In this document: positions 22,923 to 29,384 of the stretch, piece by piece
Layout of the letters: every line of letters starts with the position of its first letter
Numbering within the stretch: position 1 is the first letter of the stretch
Origin: Candidatus Rokuibacteriota bacterium
Lineage (GTDB): Bacteria > Methylomirabilota > Methylomirabilia > Rokubacteriales > CSP1-6
DNA length: 36,106 nucleotides
NCBI GenBank assembly: GCA_003220435.1
Contig: QHSL01000016.1
Coordinates: 1-36,106 of the forward strand
Direction: 5' to 3'
The notes under the pieces: generated by a model
Databases searched by the model: none
The model's input: the letters and a program-made list of their open reading frames with translations, nothing else
What the model was told of the DNA's origin: nothing
Made by a program: the position numbers and the translations under genes

Positions 22923-22951
22923 TTTTTACACGAGAAGGGCTGTTCTGACAA
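22923..22951 (-). promoter_or_regulatory. Sigma-70-type promoter of the protease gene
   Basis: On the minus strand TTGTCA (22951-22946) and TAAAAA (22928-22923) are separated by exactly 17 bp. This would start transcription near 22916 and leave a leader of about 47 nt before ATG 22869. The hexamers match 5/6 and 4/6 of consensus in an otherwise GC-rich region. Confidence 0.5.
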
Positions 22952-23047
22952 GGGTGTCGGTCCGTATCATTCCGGAAACTATTGTTCCTGGACGAGGGCG
23001 AGGCGTGGGCCTTGACTGGCGGCGGGCACCGCGCTATCAGGAGGGGC

Positions 23048-23713
23048 ATGAAATCCACCGGGTGCGTCTTGGGTGTGGCGGTCGCCGCCGCTCTGGTGCT
23101 CGTCGGCTGCGGAAAGCATTACTGGAACAGGCCTGGCGCGGGCGCGGAGGACTTCGCGAAGGACAGCAGCGAGTGCGCGCGGGCGAACGCCATGTACATG
23201 AGCGCGAACAAGGAATACGGGATCGTCCTCGAGGACGCGTACAAGAGCTGCCTGAAGATGCGCGGCTGGGTCCGAGCCCAGCACCACGAGCCGCCGGCCG
23301 ACTGGTTCCGGGGCATCGAGAGCGACGATCCGGTCCGGCTCGACGGGCCCACGCTGCCGCCGTCCGGGCCGCGTTCGAGCCAGGCAGCGACGCCGGCTGA
23401 CGGCGGCGAGCTGATCGGCACCTGGGCGGGGCAGCTGGAGCGGCCGATCCCTGGCGGCCGCCGGTTCTATTCGGCCGTGCTGAAGATCACCGAGGACGGC
23501 AGTCGGCTCCGCGGCGAGCTGGACGTCACCGGGATGGACCTCAAGGGGTCCGCTCCCGTCGTGAAGTCCGAGCAGACCATGGGGATGTCGGGGAGATTCG
23601 GTGGGCAGGCGCTCGCGATCTCCTTCACGCTGACGGTGAGCGGCAATAACCTCGAGGCGGCCGGGCTCGGCGCCGACAACCTGCTGTATCGCCTCGCGCT
23701 ACAGAAGCGATAG
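23048..23713 (+). CDS. Lipoprotein of unknown function
   Basis: This encodes 221 residues from ATG 23048, with GGAGGGG just upstream. The signal ends in a lipobox (AAALVLVGCGKHYW, Cys 21). The N-terminal half carries paired cysteines (SSECARANAMYM and AYKSCLKMRGW), a pattern seen in small outer-membrane lipoproteins; the second half (LIGTWAGQLERP through LYRLALQKR) looks like a beta-rich lipocalin-like or DUF domain that I do not recognise. An upstream in-frame ATG at 22982 would bury the lipobox and is rejected. It is followed 6 bp later by the dioxygenase gene. Confidence 0.78.
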   Translation: MKSTGCVLGVAVAAALVLVGCGKHYWNRPGAGAEDFAKDSSECARANAMYMSANKEYGIVLEDAYKSCLKMRGWVRAQHHEPPADWFRGIESDDPVRLDGPTLPPSGPRSSQAATPADGGELIGTWAGQLERPIPGGRRFYSAVLKITEDGSRLRGELDVTGMDLKGSAPVVKSEQTMGMSGRFGGQALAISFTLTVSGNNLEAAGLGADNLLYRLALQKR

Positions 23714-23719
23714 GTCGCC

Positions 23720-24676
23720 ATGCTGACCGAAGACATTCGCGATCGGCGGGCCTGGAGGCGCTCGGACCTCTCCCAGCGGGACTGGCTGGTTCCGGTGCCT
23801 CGGCGCTGCCTCGACGAGCTCGACGCGGCCGCGCGCCAGGTCGGGAGCGACCCGCTGCCGCCGGTGCTCCTGGATCCGAATCAGTTCGCGCTCGGCGCGT
23901 GCGCCGAGGTGATGGGCCACGTGCGCGAGAAGCTTCGCGGGATCGGGCTGGCGGTGCTGGACCGCGTGCCGGTGGAGCGCTACACGGGCGAGGAGAACCG
24001 GGCCCTGGCGTGGCTGCTCGGGAGCCTGCTCGGCCGCCTGGTCGCTCAGAAGTGGGACGGCACCATGATCTACGACGTGCTCGACACCGGGCGCGCGCTC
24101 GAGTACGGGGTGCGACGCTCGGTGACGAACCTCGACCTCACCTTCCACACCGACGCGCCGTGGCTGGATCTTCCCCCCGAGATGGTGGGGCTCTATTGCA
24201 TCAACCCGGCGATCGAGGGAGGAGTGAGCCGCTTCGTGAGCCTCTGCAGCGTGCACAACGAGCTCCGGCGCCGGCATCCCGAGCGACTCGCGCGCCTCTA
24301 CCGGCCGTTTCCGTGGGACCGTCAGGCCGAGCACGCGCAAGCCGACAGCAAGACGACCGAGCGGCCGATCTTTCGATACGACGGCGGCTCGTTCGCCGCG
24401 GCGTTCAACGAGAAGCTCGTGGAGACCGGCGCCGAGCTGGCCGGGGAACCCCTCGACGGCGAAGGGCGCGAGGCGCTGGAGGCCATGCGCGCGATCGTGG
24501 ACTCACCCGAGCTCTGGGTCGAGTTCACGATCGAGCGCGGTCAGGTCCAGTTCATCAACAACCGGCAGTTCGCCCACAGCCGTACCGACTTCAAGGACTC
24601 CCCGGAGCCGCATCGCAAGCGCCACATGATCCGCCTCTGGACGCGAGAGGAAGGCCGCCGCACGTTTCACGCCTGA
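23720..24676 (+). CDS. TauD/TfdA-family Fe(II)/2-oxoglutarate dioxygenase
   Basis: This 318-residue cupin-fold oxygenase has the facial triad visible: H143 and D145 in LTFHTDAPWLD, and H286 in RQFAHSRTDF. R305 in HMIRLW should bind 2-oxoglutarate. The strand before the distal His (VQFINNRQFAH) and ending KRHMIRLWTR are typical of TauD/gamma-butyrobetaine hydroxylase-like proteins in soil bacteria. The enzyme oxidises a small substrate while decarboxylating 2-oxoglutarate. Which substrate cannot be said: no taurine, sulfonate or carnitine gene is adjacent. ATG 23720 lies 6 bp after the lipoprotein stop. Confidence 0.88.
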   Translation: MLTEDIRDRRAWRRSDLSQRDWLVPVPRRCLDELDAAARQVGSDPLPPVLLDPNQFALGACAEVMGHVREKLRGIGLAVLDRVPVERYTGEENRALAWLLGSLLGRLVAQKWDGTMIYDVLDTGRALEYGVRRSVTNLDLTFHTDAPWLDLPPEMVGLYCINPAIEGGVSRFVSLCSVHNELRRRHPERLARLYRPFPWDRQAEHAQADSKTTERPIFRYDGGSFAAAFNEKLVETGAELAGEPLDGEGREALEAMRAIVDSPELWVEFTIERGQVQFINNRQFAHSRTDFKDSPEPHRKRHMIRLWTREEGRRTFHA

Positions 24677-24699
24677 GCACGCTCGTGGCCGATGCGCGC

Positions 24700-24715
24700 G
24701 CCGACGATCGTCGGC
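24700..24715. promoter_or_regulatory. Perfect 16-bp palindrome downstream of the dioxygenase
   Basis: GCCGACGATCGTCGGC is fully self-complementary with no spacer. It lies between the dioxygenase stop (24676) and the DUF1028 remnant. It could be an operator or part of a transcript-end structure; no T-tract follows. Confidence 0.3.
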
Positions 24716-24759
24716 ATGTGACCTCAAATGGCGGTGTTCACGGGCGCCCATGATACAAC

Positions 24760-25029
24760 TTGAAAACGGTGGTCGATCTCCACACGTTCTCCATCGCGGC
24801 GCGCGATTCGGGGGCGGGCGCGTTCGGTGTCGCCGTCGCGACCGCCCGGCCCAACGTCGGCCGGCTGGTCCCGTGGGTCTCGGCGCGCAGCGCGATCGCC
24901 ACGCAGGCGCGCGTCAACACCGAGCTCGGCCGTCAGGGGCTGGCGCTCCTCGCGCAGGGCGTGCCGATCGAGGTCGCGCTGAGCGCGCTCCTCCGGAAGG
25001 ACGGCAAGCGCGAGAGAGGATCGCGATGA
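24760..25029 (+). pseudogene. Truncated DUF1028 family gene (N-terminal third)
   Basis: The first ~75 residues (VVDLHTFSIAARDSGAGAFG, VAVATARPNVGRLVPWVSAR, then AIATQARVNTELGRQGLALL) are the conserved N-terminus of DUF1028, an Ntn-hydrolase-like family normally well over 200 residues long. Here the frame ends after 89 codons with KRERGSR. The rest of the family domain is absent, and the coding sequence runs straight into the ribosome-binding site and ATG of the next gene. There is no ATG; TTG 24760 or GTG 24769 would be the start. The best reading is a deletion remnant that may still be translated and coupled to the next gene (TGA overlaps ATG 25026). Confidence 0.65.
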
Positions 25030-25919
25030 TCCGGGCGATTCCGTGGCTCCTCGGGCTGATCGTGCTGGCGTGCGGCTGGCCGGTCGAGGCGAAAACCTAT
25101 CGGTGGATCAACGAGCAGGGCGTCGTCACCTACTCCGACCGGCCGCCGCTCCTGCGACCAGTCGAGGGCGAGCGCGACGCGCTCATCGCCGAGGCGCTCG
25201 AGCTGTCGGGGACCAGGAAGGCCCTCGAGTCGGTGCCGTCGCAGATCAAGCTGCAGCTCGAGGCGCGCCAGACCGCGCTCAAGCCACCCGACAAGGCGCG
25301 GGCGACCAAGATCCTCGCCGACGCGTTTCGCCCCGAGGCCCTCTACGGCGCGGTCCGGGACGCCTTCCGGTCGAGCTACGACCCGCAGCGCATGGGCCTC
25401 GTCATGGTGCAGCTCCGCTCGCCGCTCTTCAAGAAGGTCGCGGCGCTCGAGCTGGCGGCCAACGAGCCCGCCGCGAAGGCGGACTTCGAGGTCTTTGCCC
25501 AGACGCTGGCGCGCGACGTCCCGGCGCCGGCGCGCGTCGACCTGGTCACGCGGCAGGAGGCGGTCGTCCGGAGCGCGGCCTTGCAGATGGAGATGAGCAT
25601 CATCGCGTTCAAGGCGGTGCTGCGGGCGCTCGAGCCCGCGGTGCCGTCCGAGAAGCGGCCGACCGCCCGCGAAGTCGAGTTCGCCGAACGCACGCTGCGA
25701 TCGCAGCAGGACGCGCTGACCCGCGGGGCCCTGGTCCGAGCGCTCTACACGTATCGCACGCTGAGCGACCAGGAGCTGGCGACCTACGTGGAGTTCAGCG
25801 AGTCGGACGCCGGACTGTGGTTCGTGGCCTCGCAGCGCAAGGGCTTGCTCGACGCGATGCGAATGGCGATGGACTCGGCGGCCCGCCAGATGACCACCGC
25901 GTTCCCCGTCAAGCGCTGA
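25026..25919 (+). CDS. Secreted DUF4124 / DUF2059 protein
   Basis: This encodes 297 residues from ATG 25026 (GAGAGGA upstream). A signal sequence (IRAIPWLLGLIVLACGWPVEA) precedes a DUF4124 motif (KTYRWINEQGVVTYSDRPP), common at the N-terminus of envelope proteins. The C-terminal third (LSDQELATYVEFSESDAGLW, then FVASQRKGLLDAMRMAMDSA) matches DUF2059-type helical proteins. The middle is alpha-helical. Function is unknown and the location is probably the periplasm. The inverted repeat GAGCTC...GAGCTC just after the stop could mark the transcript end. Confidence 0.82.
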   Translation: MIRAIPWLLGLIVLACGWPVEAKTYRWINEQGVVTYSDRPPLLRPVEGERDALIAEALELSGTRKALESVPSQIKLQLEARQTALKPPDKARATKILADAFRPEALYGAVRDAFRSSYDPQRMGLVMVQLRSPLFKKVAALELAANEPAAKADFEVFAQTLARDVPAPARVDLVTRQEAVVRSAALQMEMSIIAFKAVLRALEPAVPSEKRPTAREVEFAERTLRSQQDALTRGALVRALYTYRTLSDQELATYVEFSESDAGLWFVASQRKGLLDAMRMAMDSAARQMTTAFPVKR

Positions 25920-25962
25920 GCTCTCGAACGCGAGCTCGGCATCGGCTCCGCCGGCGGGCCGA

Positions 25963-25979
25963 GTGTATACTAAGCCCCG
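25963..25979 (+). promoter_or_regulatory. Promoter block of tRNA-Ser
   Basis: GTGTATACTAAGCCCCG contains a -10-like TATACT (25966-25971) followed by a GC-rich discriminator, 18 bp before the mature tRNA. A near-copy, GTGTATCGTAAGTGCCCG, precedes tRNA-Arg (26350-26367). No good -35 hexamer was found. Confidence 0.5.
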
Positions 25980-25989
25980 CTTGACCCTT

Positions 25990-26083
25990 GGAGAGGTGGC
26001 CGAGTCGGCCGAAGGCAGCCGCCTGCTAAGCGGTTACAGGGGCAAAACCTCTGTCCCGGGTTCGAATCCCGGCCTCTCCGCCA
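25990..26083 (+). tRNA. tRNA-Ser (anticodon GCT)
   Basis: A 7-bp acceptor stem forms between GGAGAGG (25990-25996) and CCTCTCC (26073-26079), followed by discriminator G and an encoded CCA. The anticodon loop CTGCTAA carries GCT, reading AGC/AGU serine codons. The long variable arm expected of class II tRNA-Ser is present, and the T-loop is GGTTCGAATCC. TTTTT shortly after the CCA may help termination. Confidence 0.95.
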
Positions 26084-26134
26084 TTTTTACTCGCACGCCG
26101 TCCGTCTGGACGTACCGGCCAGGAGGAGCTGACC

Positions 26135-26320
26135 GTGGCTGCGAAACCGGGGACCGGCCTGATGATGGCCGGCACGATCGTCGCGTTCTCTGGCCTCTGC
26201 ATCGTCATGGTCGAGGTTCTCCGCGTGCCTCCCTACGCTGTCCTGCTGGTGGTCGGAATCGGCATGTTCGTGCTCGGCCTCGTTCGTCGCTTCACGCGCG
26301 AGGATCCAGAAAACCGTTGA
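26135..26320 (+). CDS. Small two-helix membrane protein
   Basis: This encodes 61 residues from GTG 26135, which has GGAGGAG upstream. Two hydrophobic helices (GLMMAGTIVAFSGLCIVMVE and AVLLVVGIGMFVLGLV) are joined by a short RVPPY turn, with a basic and then acidic tail (RRFTREDPENR). I recognise no family. It sits between the two tRNA genes. Confidence 0.6.
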   Translation: MAAKPGTGLMMAGTIVAFSGLCIVMVEVLRVPPYAVLLVVGIGMFVLGLVRRFTREDPENR

Positions 26321-26349
26321 CCAGCCCGCTCGCCCCGGCGCGCCGGGTG

Positions 26350-26367
26350 GTGTATCGTAAGTGCCCG
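26350..26367 (+). promoter_or_regulatory. Promoter block of tRNA-Arg
   Basis: GTGTATCGTAAGTGCCCG shares the layout of the block before tRNA-Ser: TATCGT at -10, AAG, then a GC-rich discriminator. It ends two bases before the mature tRNA, so the 5' leader would be very short. Confidence 0.45.
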
Positions 26368-26369
26368 TT

Positions 26370-26446
26370 GCGCCCTTAGCTCAGGTGGACAGAGCGTCGG
26401 ACTACGAATCCGAAGGCCAGAGGTTCGAATCCTCTAGGGCGCACCA
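26370..26446 (+). tRNA. tRNA-Arg (anticodon ACG)
   Basis: A cloverleaf is evident: acceptor stem GCGCCCT (26370-26376) with AGGGCGC (26436-26442), discriminator A and encoded CCA. The anticodon stem TCGGA/TCCGA encloses loop CTACGAA with anticodon ACG. A34 of this tRNA is the classical substrate for TadA, whose gene lies 350 bp downstream. Confidence 0.95.
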
Positions 26447-26485
26447 CTCCAACCCCAGCGCGGTGACCGACAGAAGGAGGACCCC

Positions 26486-26776
26486 GTGACACTCATGCGG
26501 TGCGTGAGCCTGATCTTGGTGGTGACGCTGGTGGTCGTGATGGTGCAGCCGGCCCCGGCGGAGGCGCTGGAGCCGACGATCATACTCTTGATCGCGGGCG
26601 CCGGGATCGCGGTGATCGCGCTCATCGCGATCTTGATCATCGCCAACGTGATGGAGAAGAATCCTCGGAGCGCGCAGGCCGCGACCTCGCTGGTGGCGTT
26701 GCCGATCGGGCCGTTCTCGACCGAGGCGACGCCGACGCTCGTGCCAATCTACGTCGAGGCGCGCCAGAATCCCTAG
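26486..26776 (+). CDS. Small membrane protein, unknown function
   Basis: This encodes 96 residues from GTG 26486, which follows AAGGAGG. A signal-like helix (LMRCVSLILVVTLVVVMVQP, ending PAPAEA) and a second hydrophobic stretch (IILLIAGAGIAVIALIAILI) are followed by a polar tail. I do not recognise the family. It is 19 bp from tadA and probably co-transcribed with it. Confidence 0.65.
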   Translation: MTLMRCVSLILVVTLVVVMVQPAPAEALEPTIILLIAGAGIAVIALIAILIIANVMEKNPRSAQAATSLVALPIGPFSTEATPTLVPIYVEARQNP

Positions 26777-26795
26777 CTCCGACGCCGAGACGTTC

Positions 26796-27227
26796 ATGCG
26801 CGCCGCGCTCGACGAGGCGCGGCGAGGTCTCGCCGCCGGCGAGGTGCCCCTGGGCGCGGTCGTGGTCCTCGACGGCGTGATCGTCGCGCAGGCGCACAAC
26901 GCGCCGATCACGCTCGGCGACCCCACCGCGCACGCCGAGATGCTGGCGCTGCGGGAGGCCGCGCAGAAGGTCGGCAACTATCGGCTTCCCGGCGCCGTCC
27001 TGTACGCGACGCTGGAGCCGTGTGCGATGTGCTGCGGCGCGGCCGTCCACGCGCGCGTCGCGCGGGTCGTCTACGGCGCCCTCGACCCGAAGGCCGGGGC
27101 GGTCGAGTCGCTCCACCGTCTGCTCGACGCCGGACGCCAGGGCCATCGGGTCGAGGCGGTGGGCGGCGTGCTCGGCGCCGAGTGCGCCGCGCTGCTGCGG
27201 GAGTTCTTCGAGACGAAGCGGCGCTGA
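26796..27227 (+). CDS. tadA: tRNA-specific adenosine deaminase
   Basis: This 143-residue cytidine-deaminase-fold enzyme has zinc/catalytic motifs THAEM in DPTAHAEMLALREAA (zinc His and proton-shuttling Glu) and LEPCAMCCGAAVHARVARVV (PCxxC zinc ligands), as in TadA. It converts A34 of tRNA-Arg(ACG) to inosine so that one tRNA reads CGU, CGC and CGA. The N-terminus MRAALDEARRGLAAGEVPLG is the usual TadA start. The substrate tRNA gene is encoded just upstream on the same strand. A guanine-deaminase-type paralogue is less likely given the ARVARVVYGALDPKAGA segment typical of TadA. Confidence 0.92.
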   Translation: MRAALDEARRGLAAGEVPLGAVVVLDGVIVAQAHNAPITLGDPTAHAEMLALREAAQKVGNYRLPGAVLYATLEPCAMCCGAAVHARVARVVYGALDPKAGAVESLHRLLDAGRQGHRVEAVGGVLGAECAALLREFFETKRR

Positions 27228-27233
27228 GCCGCT
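27217..27233. terminator. Short hairpin between tadA and the convergent LLM gene
   Basis: AGCGGC-GCTGA-GCCGCT forms a 6-bp GC-rich stem that spans the tadA TGA and touches the convergent TAG (27232). There is no T-run on either strand, so it is only a candidate bidirectional terminator. Confidence 0.3.
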
Positions 27234-28362
27234 AGAGCCGCGCCACCGCCGGAATCACCTTCGCCCCCATCAGCTCGATCGACCGCATCGTCGTGGGGTG
27301 GTCCATCCGCGATTCCTGGGCCTCCAGGAGCAAGTGGCCGACGCCGAGCTCGCGCTGCACGAGGGCGAAGCGCTCGGCGACCTCGTCGGGCGTGCCGGCG
27401 ATGATGAAGTGCCCGTCGCGTAGCTCCTCGTAGCTCATCGTCGCCAGCGACCGCGGCCGCGCGCGCAGCGCGAACTGCTGGCCCGCGCGTGAGCGCATCC
27501 CCACCGGCGCGAACCACTCGACCGGCGCGCGGAGCGTCGGTCCCATCCGCCAGACGAAATGCTTCCCCGCCTCGACCGCCTTGGCCGTGGTGTCGGCCGT
27601 GACGGCGCAGATGAGGAAGCCGAGGTTGTCCGGCGTCACCGTGCGCCCCACTTCGGCCGCGCCTTGGCGGTAGTAGTCGAAGAGCTCGCGCGCGATGTCG
27701 AAGGGCACCAGGAACGGCACGTAGGTGTAGCCGCGGCGTCCGGCCCAGATGGCCGTCTCCGGGCTCGCGGTGCCCGGAGTCCAGATCGGCGGGTGCGGTT
27801 TCTGCAGCGGCAGACACCACGGGTTCACGTGGCGGAAATGGTAGTGGCGGCCCTCCCAGCGGAACGGCCCCTCCGCGGTCCAGCATTTCAGGATGAGATC
27901 GTGGCACTCCTCGAACCGCTCGCGGTTGTGCACGGGGTTCGTGTTCGCCCACCACGTCTCGACGCCGACGCCGCGCACGAAGCCCGAGAGCACGCGGCCG
28001 CCCGAGATGAGATCGGCCATCGCGAGCTGCTCGGCCATCCGCACGGGGTTGTCCTCGATCGGCAGGATGTTGCCGAGCAGCAGGATCTTCGCCCGCCGCG
28101 TCGTGCGCCCGAGCACCGCCGCGGTCATGTTGACCCCGACGTTCACGCACGAGGGCGTCGAGTGATGCTCGTTGATCATGAGCCCTTCGAAACCGACCTG
28201 ATCGGCCAGCTCGTACTCGGTCAGGTAGCGGCGATAGTTCTCGGCGGCCTTGTTCCGGTCGAAGAACCGGTTCGGGAACTCGAGCCGGAGCGACGGATAC
28301 TTGTCGCCCTCCGCGTCGGGATACTCGTGGTGCGGCATCTCGCTGAAGTAGTAGAGCTTCAT
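27232..28362 (-). CDS. LLM-class flavin-dependent oxidoreductase
   Basis: From ATG 28362 this encodes a 376-residue luciferase-like TIM barrel. Typical segments are YELADQVGFEGLMINEHHST, ILLLGNILPIEDNPVRMAEQ, LAMADLISGGRVLSGFVRG and HPPIWTPGTASPETAIWAGR. The C-terminus HFIIAGTPDEVAERFALVQR is the usual dimer/substrate-loop region. The ATG overlaps the TGA of the upstream alpha/beta hydrolase (ATGA), so the two form a coupled pair. Substrate unknown; a monooxygenation plus hydrolysis sequence is plausible. The frame continues upstream through the antisense of the hydrolase gene and must not be taken as the start. Confidence 0.88.
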   Translation of the reverse strand: MKLYYFSEMPHHEYPDAEGDKYPSLRLEFPNRFFDRNKAAENYRRYLTEYELADQVGFEGLMINEHHSTPSCVNVGVNMTAAVLGRTTRRAKILLLGNILPIEDNPVRMAEQLAMADLISGGRVLSGFVRGVGVETWWANTNPVHNRERFEECHDLILKCWTAEGPFRWEGRHYHFRHVNPWCLPLQKPHPPIWTPGTASPETAIWAGRRGYTYVPFLVPFDIARELFDYYRQGAAEVGRTVTPDNLGFLICAVTADTTAKAVEAGKHFVWRMGPTLRAPVEWFAPVGMRSRAGQQFALRARPRSLATMSYEELRDGHFIIAGTPDEVAERFALVQRELGVGHLLLEAQESRMDHPTTMRSIELMGAKVIPAVARL

Positions 28363-29162
28363 CGACACGATTCTCCCCCGAGAAAGTCGAGCACCAGGCG
28401 CGCGAAGGCGTCGGGCTGCTCGATCGGCGGCAGGTGACTGCACTTCTCGAGCACGGTCAGTCGTGCGTTGGGCAGGAGCCGGCGATACTGCTCGCCGCAC
28501 TCGACGGGCACGATCTGGTCCTCGCGGCCCCAGACGATCAGCGCCGGGTTCGTCACGCGGGGCAGAAAGTTCGCCAGCCGCGGGTTGTGCATGTACGGCT
28601 TCCAGGTGAGGCGGGCCGTCATCTCGCGATTGCGCTCGGCGATCTCGAGCTGGGCCGGTGTCGGCGGTGTGCCGTAGAGCGCGTCCCACTCGGGCACCGT
28701 CTTCGGATCGTGGATGGTCTTCGTGAGCAGCTGCGCGGGCGAGTAGAAGAAGATGTCGAGGATCTCGCCCCGTTCGGGCTTGAGGCCGACCGGCGCCACG
28801 AGGATCAGTCGATTGATCGCGCCCGGGCTCATCGCCACCATCTCCGCCGCGGTCCAGCCGCCGATGGAGTGGCCCAGCAGGTGCGGCCGGCCGAGCCCAG
28901 CGGCGTCGATGAACCAGAGCTGGAACCGCGCGAGGTCGTCGATGCCGTCCATCCAATCGGCGTCGCCCGAGCGCCCGAAGCCGGGGTGGGTGGGTGCCCA
29001 CACCGTGAAGCGCTCGGACACCAGGTCGAGCCAGCGCGTCCAGCCGCGGTTGCCGCCGGCGCCGTGAAGCACCAGCAGCGGGTCGCCCTGGCCGCCGATC
29101 CAGGTGTGCACGCCGATGCCGCCGACCGTGATCGTCTCCTCGCGTGGTCGCATGCGGCGCAT
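28359..29162 (-). CDS. Alpha/beta hydrolase (meta-cleavage-product hydrolase-like)
   Basis: This encodes 267 residues from ATG 29162 (or ATG 29153). It has the oxyanion region LVLHGAGGNRGW, nucleophile elbow GHSIGGWTAAE, acid WGREDQIVPVE and base EKCSHLPPIEQPDAF, the complete Ser-Asp-His set. MhpC/BphD-type C-C or ester hydrolases share this layout. It is coupled by a 4-bp overlap to the LLM gene. Its start region lies only 66 bp from the divergent cysE leader, so the two promoters share a short intergenic space. Confidence 0.87.
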   Translation of the reverse strand: MRRMRPREETITVGGIGVHTWIGGQGDPLLVLHGAGGNRGWTRWLDLVSERFTVWAPTHPGFGRSGDADWMDGIDDLARFQLWFIDAAGLGRPHLLGHSIGGWTAAEMVAMSPGAINRLILVAPVGLKPERGEILDIFFYSPAQLLTKTIHDPKTVPEWDALYGTPPTPAQLEIAERNREMTARLTWKPYMHNPRLANFLPRVTNPALIVWGREDQIVPVECGEQYRRLLPNARLTVLEKCSHLPPIEQPDAFARLVLDFLGGESCR

Positions 29163-29193
29163 TATGCACCGCGGAGCGGCGCTGGTCGACGCC

Positions 29194-29222
29194 TTGCAAA
29201 TCGGCCGCGCTTGCGGCATAAC
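29194..29222 (+). promoter_or_regulatory. Promoter of the cysE leader transcript
   Basis: TTGCAA (29194-29199) and CATAAC (29217-29222) are separated by exactly 17 bp, each matching 4/6 of the sigma-70 consensus. The expected start site, about 7 nt after the -10, falls on or next to GTG 29229, the first codon of a cysteine-rich ORF, so the mRNA would be leaderless. Confidence 0.5.
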
Positions 29223-29228
29223 GGGCTC

Positions 29229-29306
29229 GTGATCCTGCGTGTCCGGTGCCGAGACTGCATCTGTTGCCACCCCGAAGACGGCTGTCGATCGGTGACGAGC
29301 GGGTAA
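29229..29306 (+). CDS. Cysteine-rich leader peptide of cysE (putative attenuator uORF)
   Basis: GTG 29229 opens a 25-codon ORF that ends in TAA 29304-29306, 78 bp before cysE. Cys codons occupy positions 7, 10, 12, 13 and 19 (TGC, TGC, TGT, TGC, TGT), the core reading RCRDCICCHPEDGC; 20% Cys is far above any normal protein. It has no Shine-Dalgarno but sits at the predicted transcription start, consistent with leaderless initiation. A strong hairpin plus TTTT follows before cysE. By analogy with mycobacterial leaderless poly-cysteine ORFs, ribosome pausing at Cys codons when charged tRNA-Cys is scarce would favour read-through into cysE. The regulation is inferred; the ORF composition and arrangement are seen directly. 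Confidence 0.65.
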   Translation: MILRVRCRDCICCHPEDGCRSVTSG

Positions 29307-29334
29307 CGGCCGAATTCAGGCGGGCAAGCTGTCC

Positions 29335-29372
29335 GAGCGCCCACGGCCACCGGCCGCGGGCGTTCGTGTTTT
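29335..29372 (+). terminator. Intrinsic-terminator-like hairpin in the cysE leader
   Basis: Bases 29335-29348 pair with 29352-29365 across a 3-nt loop: 13 pairs (one G-U) with one A-C mismatch, mostly G-C. GTGTTTT follows, with TTTT at 29369-29372. The T-run touches the cysE ribosome-binding site GGGGAGG (29373-29379). CGGCCG at 29307-29312, directly after the leader-peptide stop, can pair with CGGCCG at 29351-29356 and so disrupt the stem, a candidate antiterminator that a terminating ribosome would cover. Confidence 0.6.
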
Positions 29373-29384
29373 GGGGAGGCCACG

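Noticed and set aside
23012-23040. TTGACT-17 bp-TATCAG as promoter of the lipoprotein gene
   Set aside because: Its start site would fall at about 23046, cutting off the strong GGAGGGG ribosome-binding site, so the real promoter must be further upstream.
22982-23047. Upstream in-frame ATG for the lipoprotein
   Set aside because: It would put 22 extra residues before the signal and lipobox, with no ribosome-binding site.
28363-29199. N-terminal extension of the LLM protein across the hydrolase gene
   Set aside because: The hydrolase frame has the full catalytic triad, and the ATGA overlap gives the natural LLM start at 28362.
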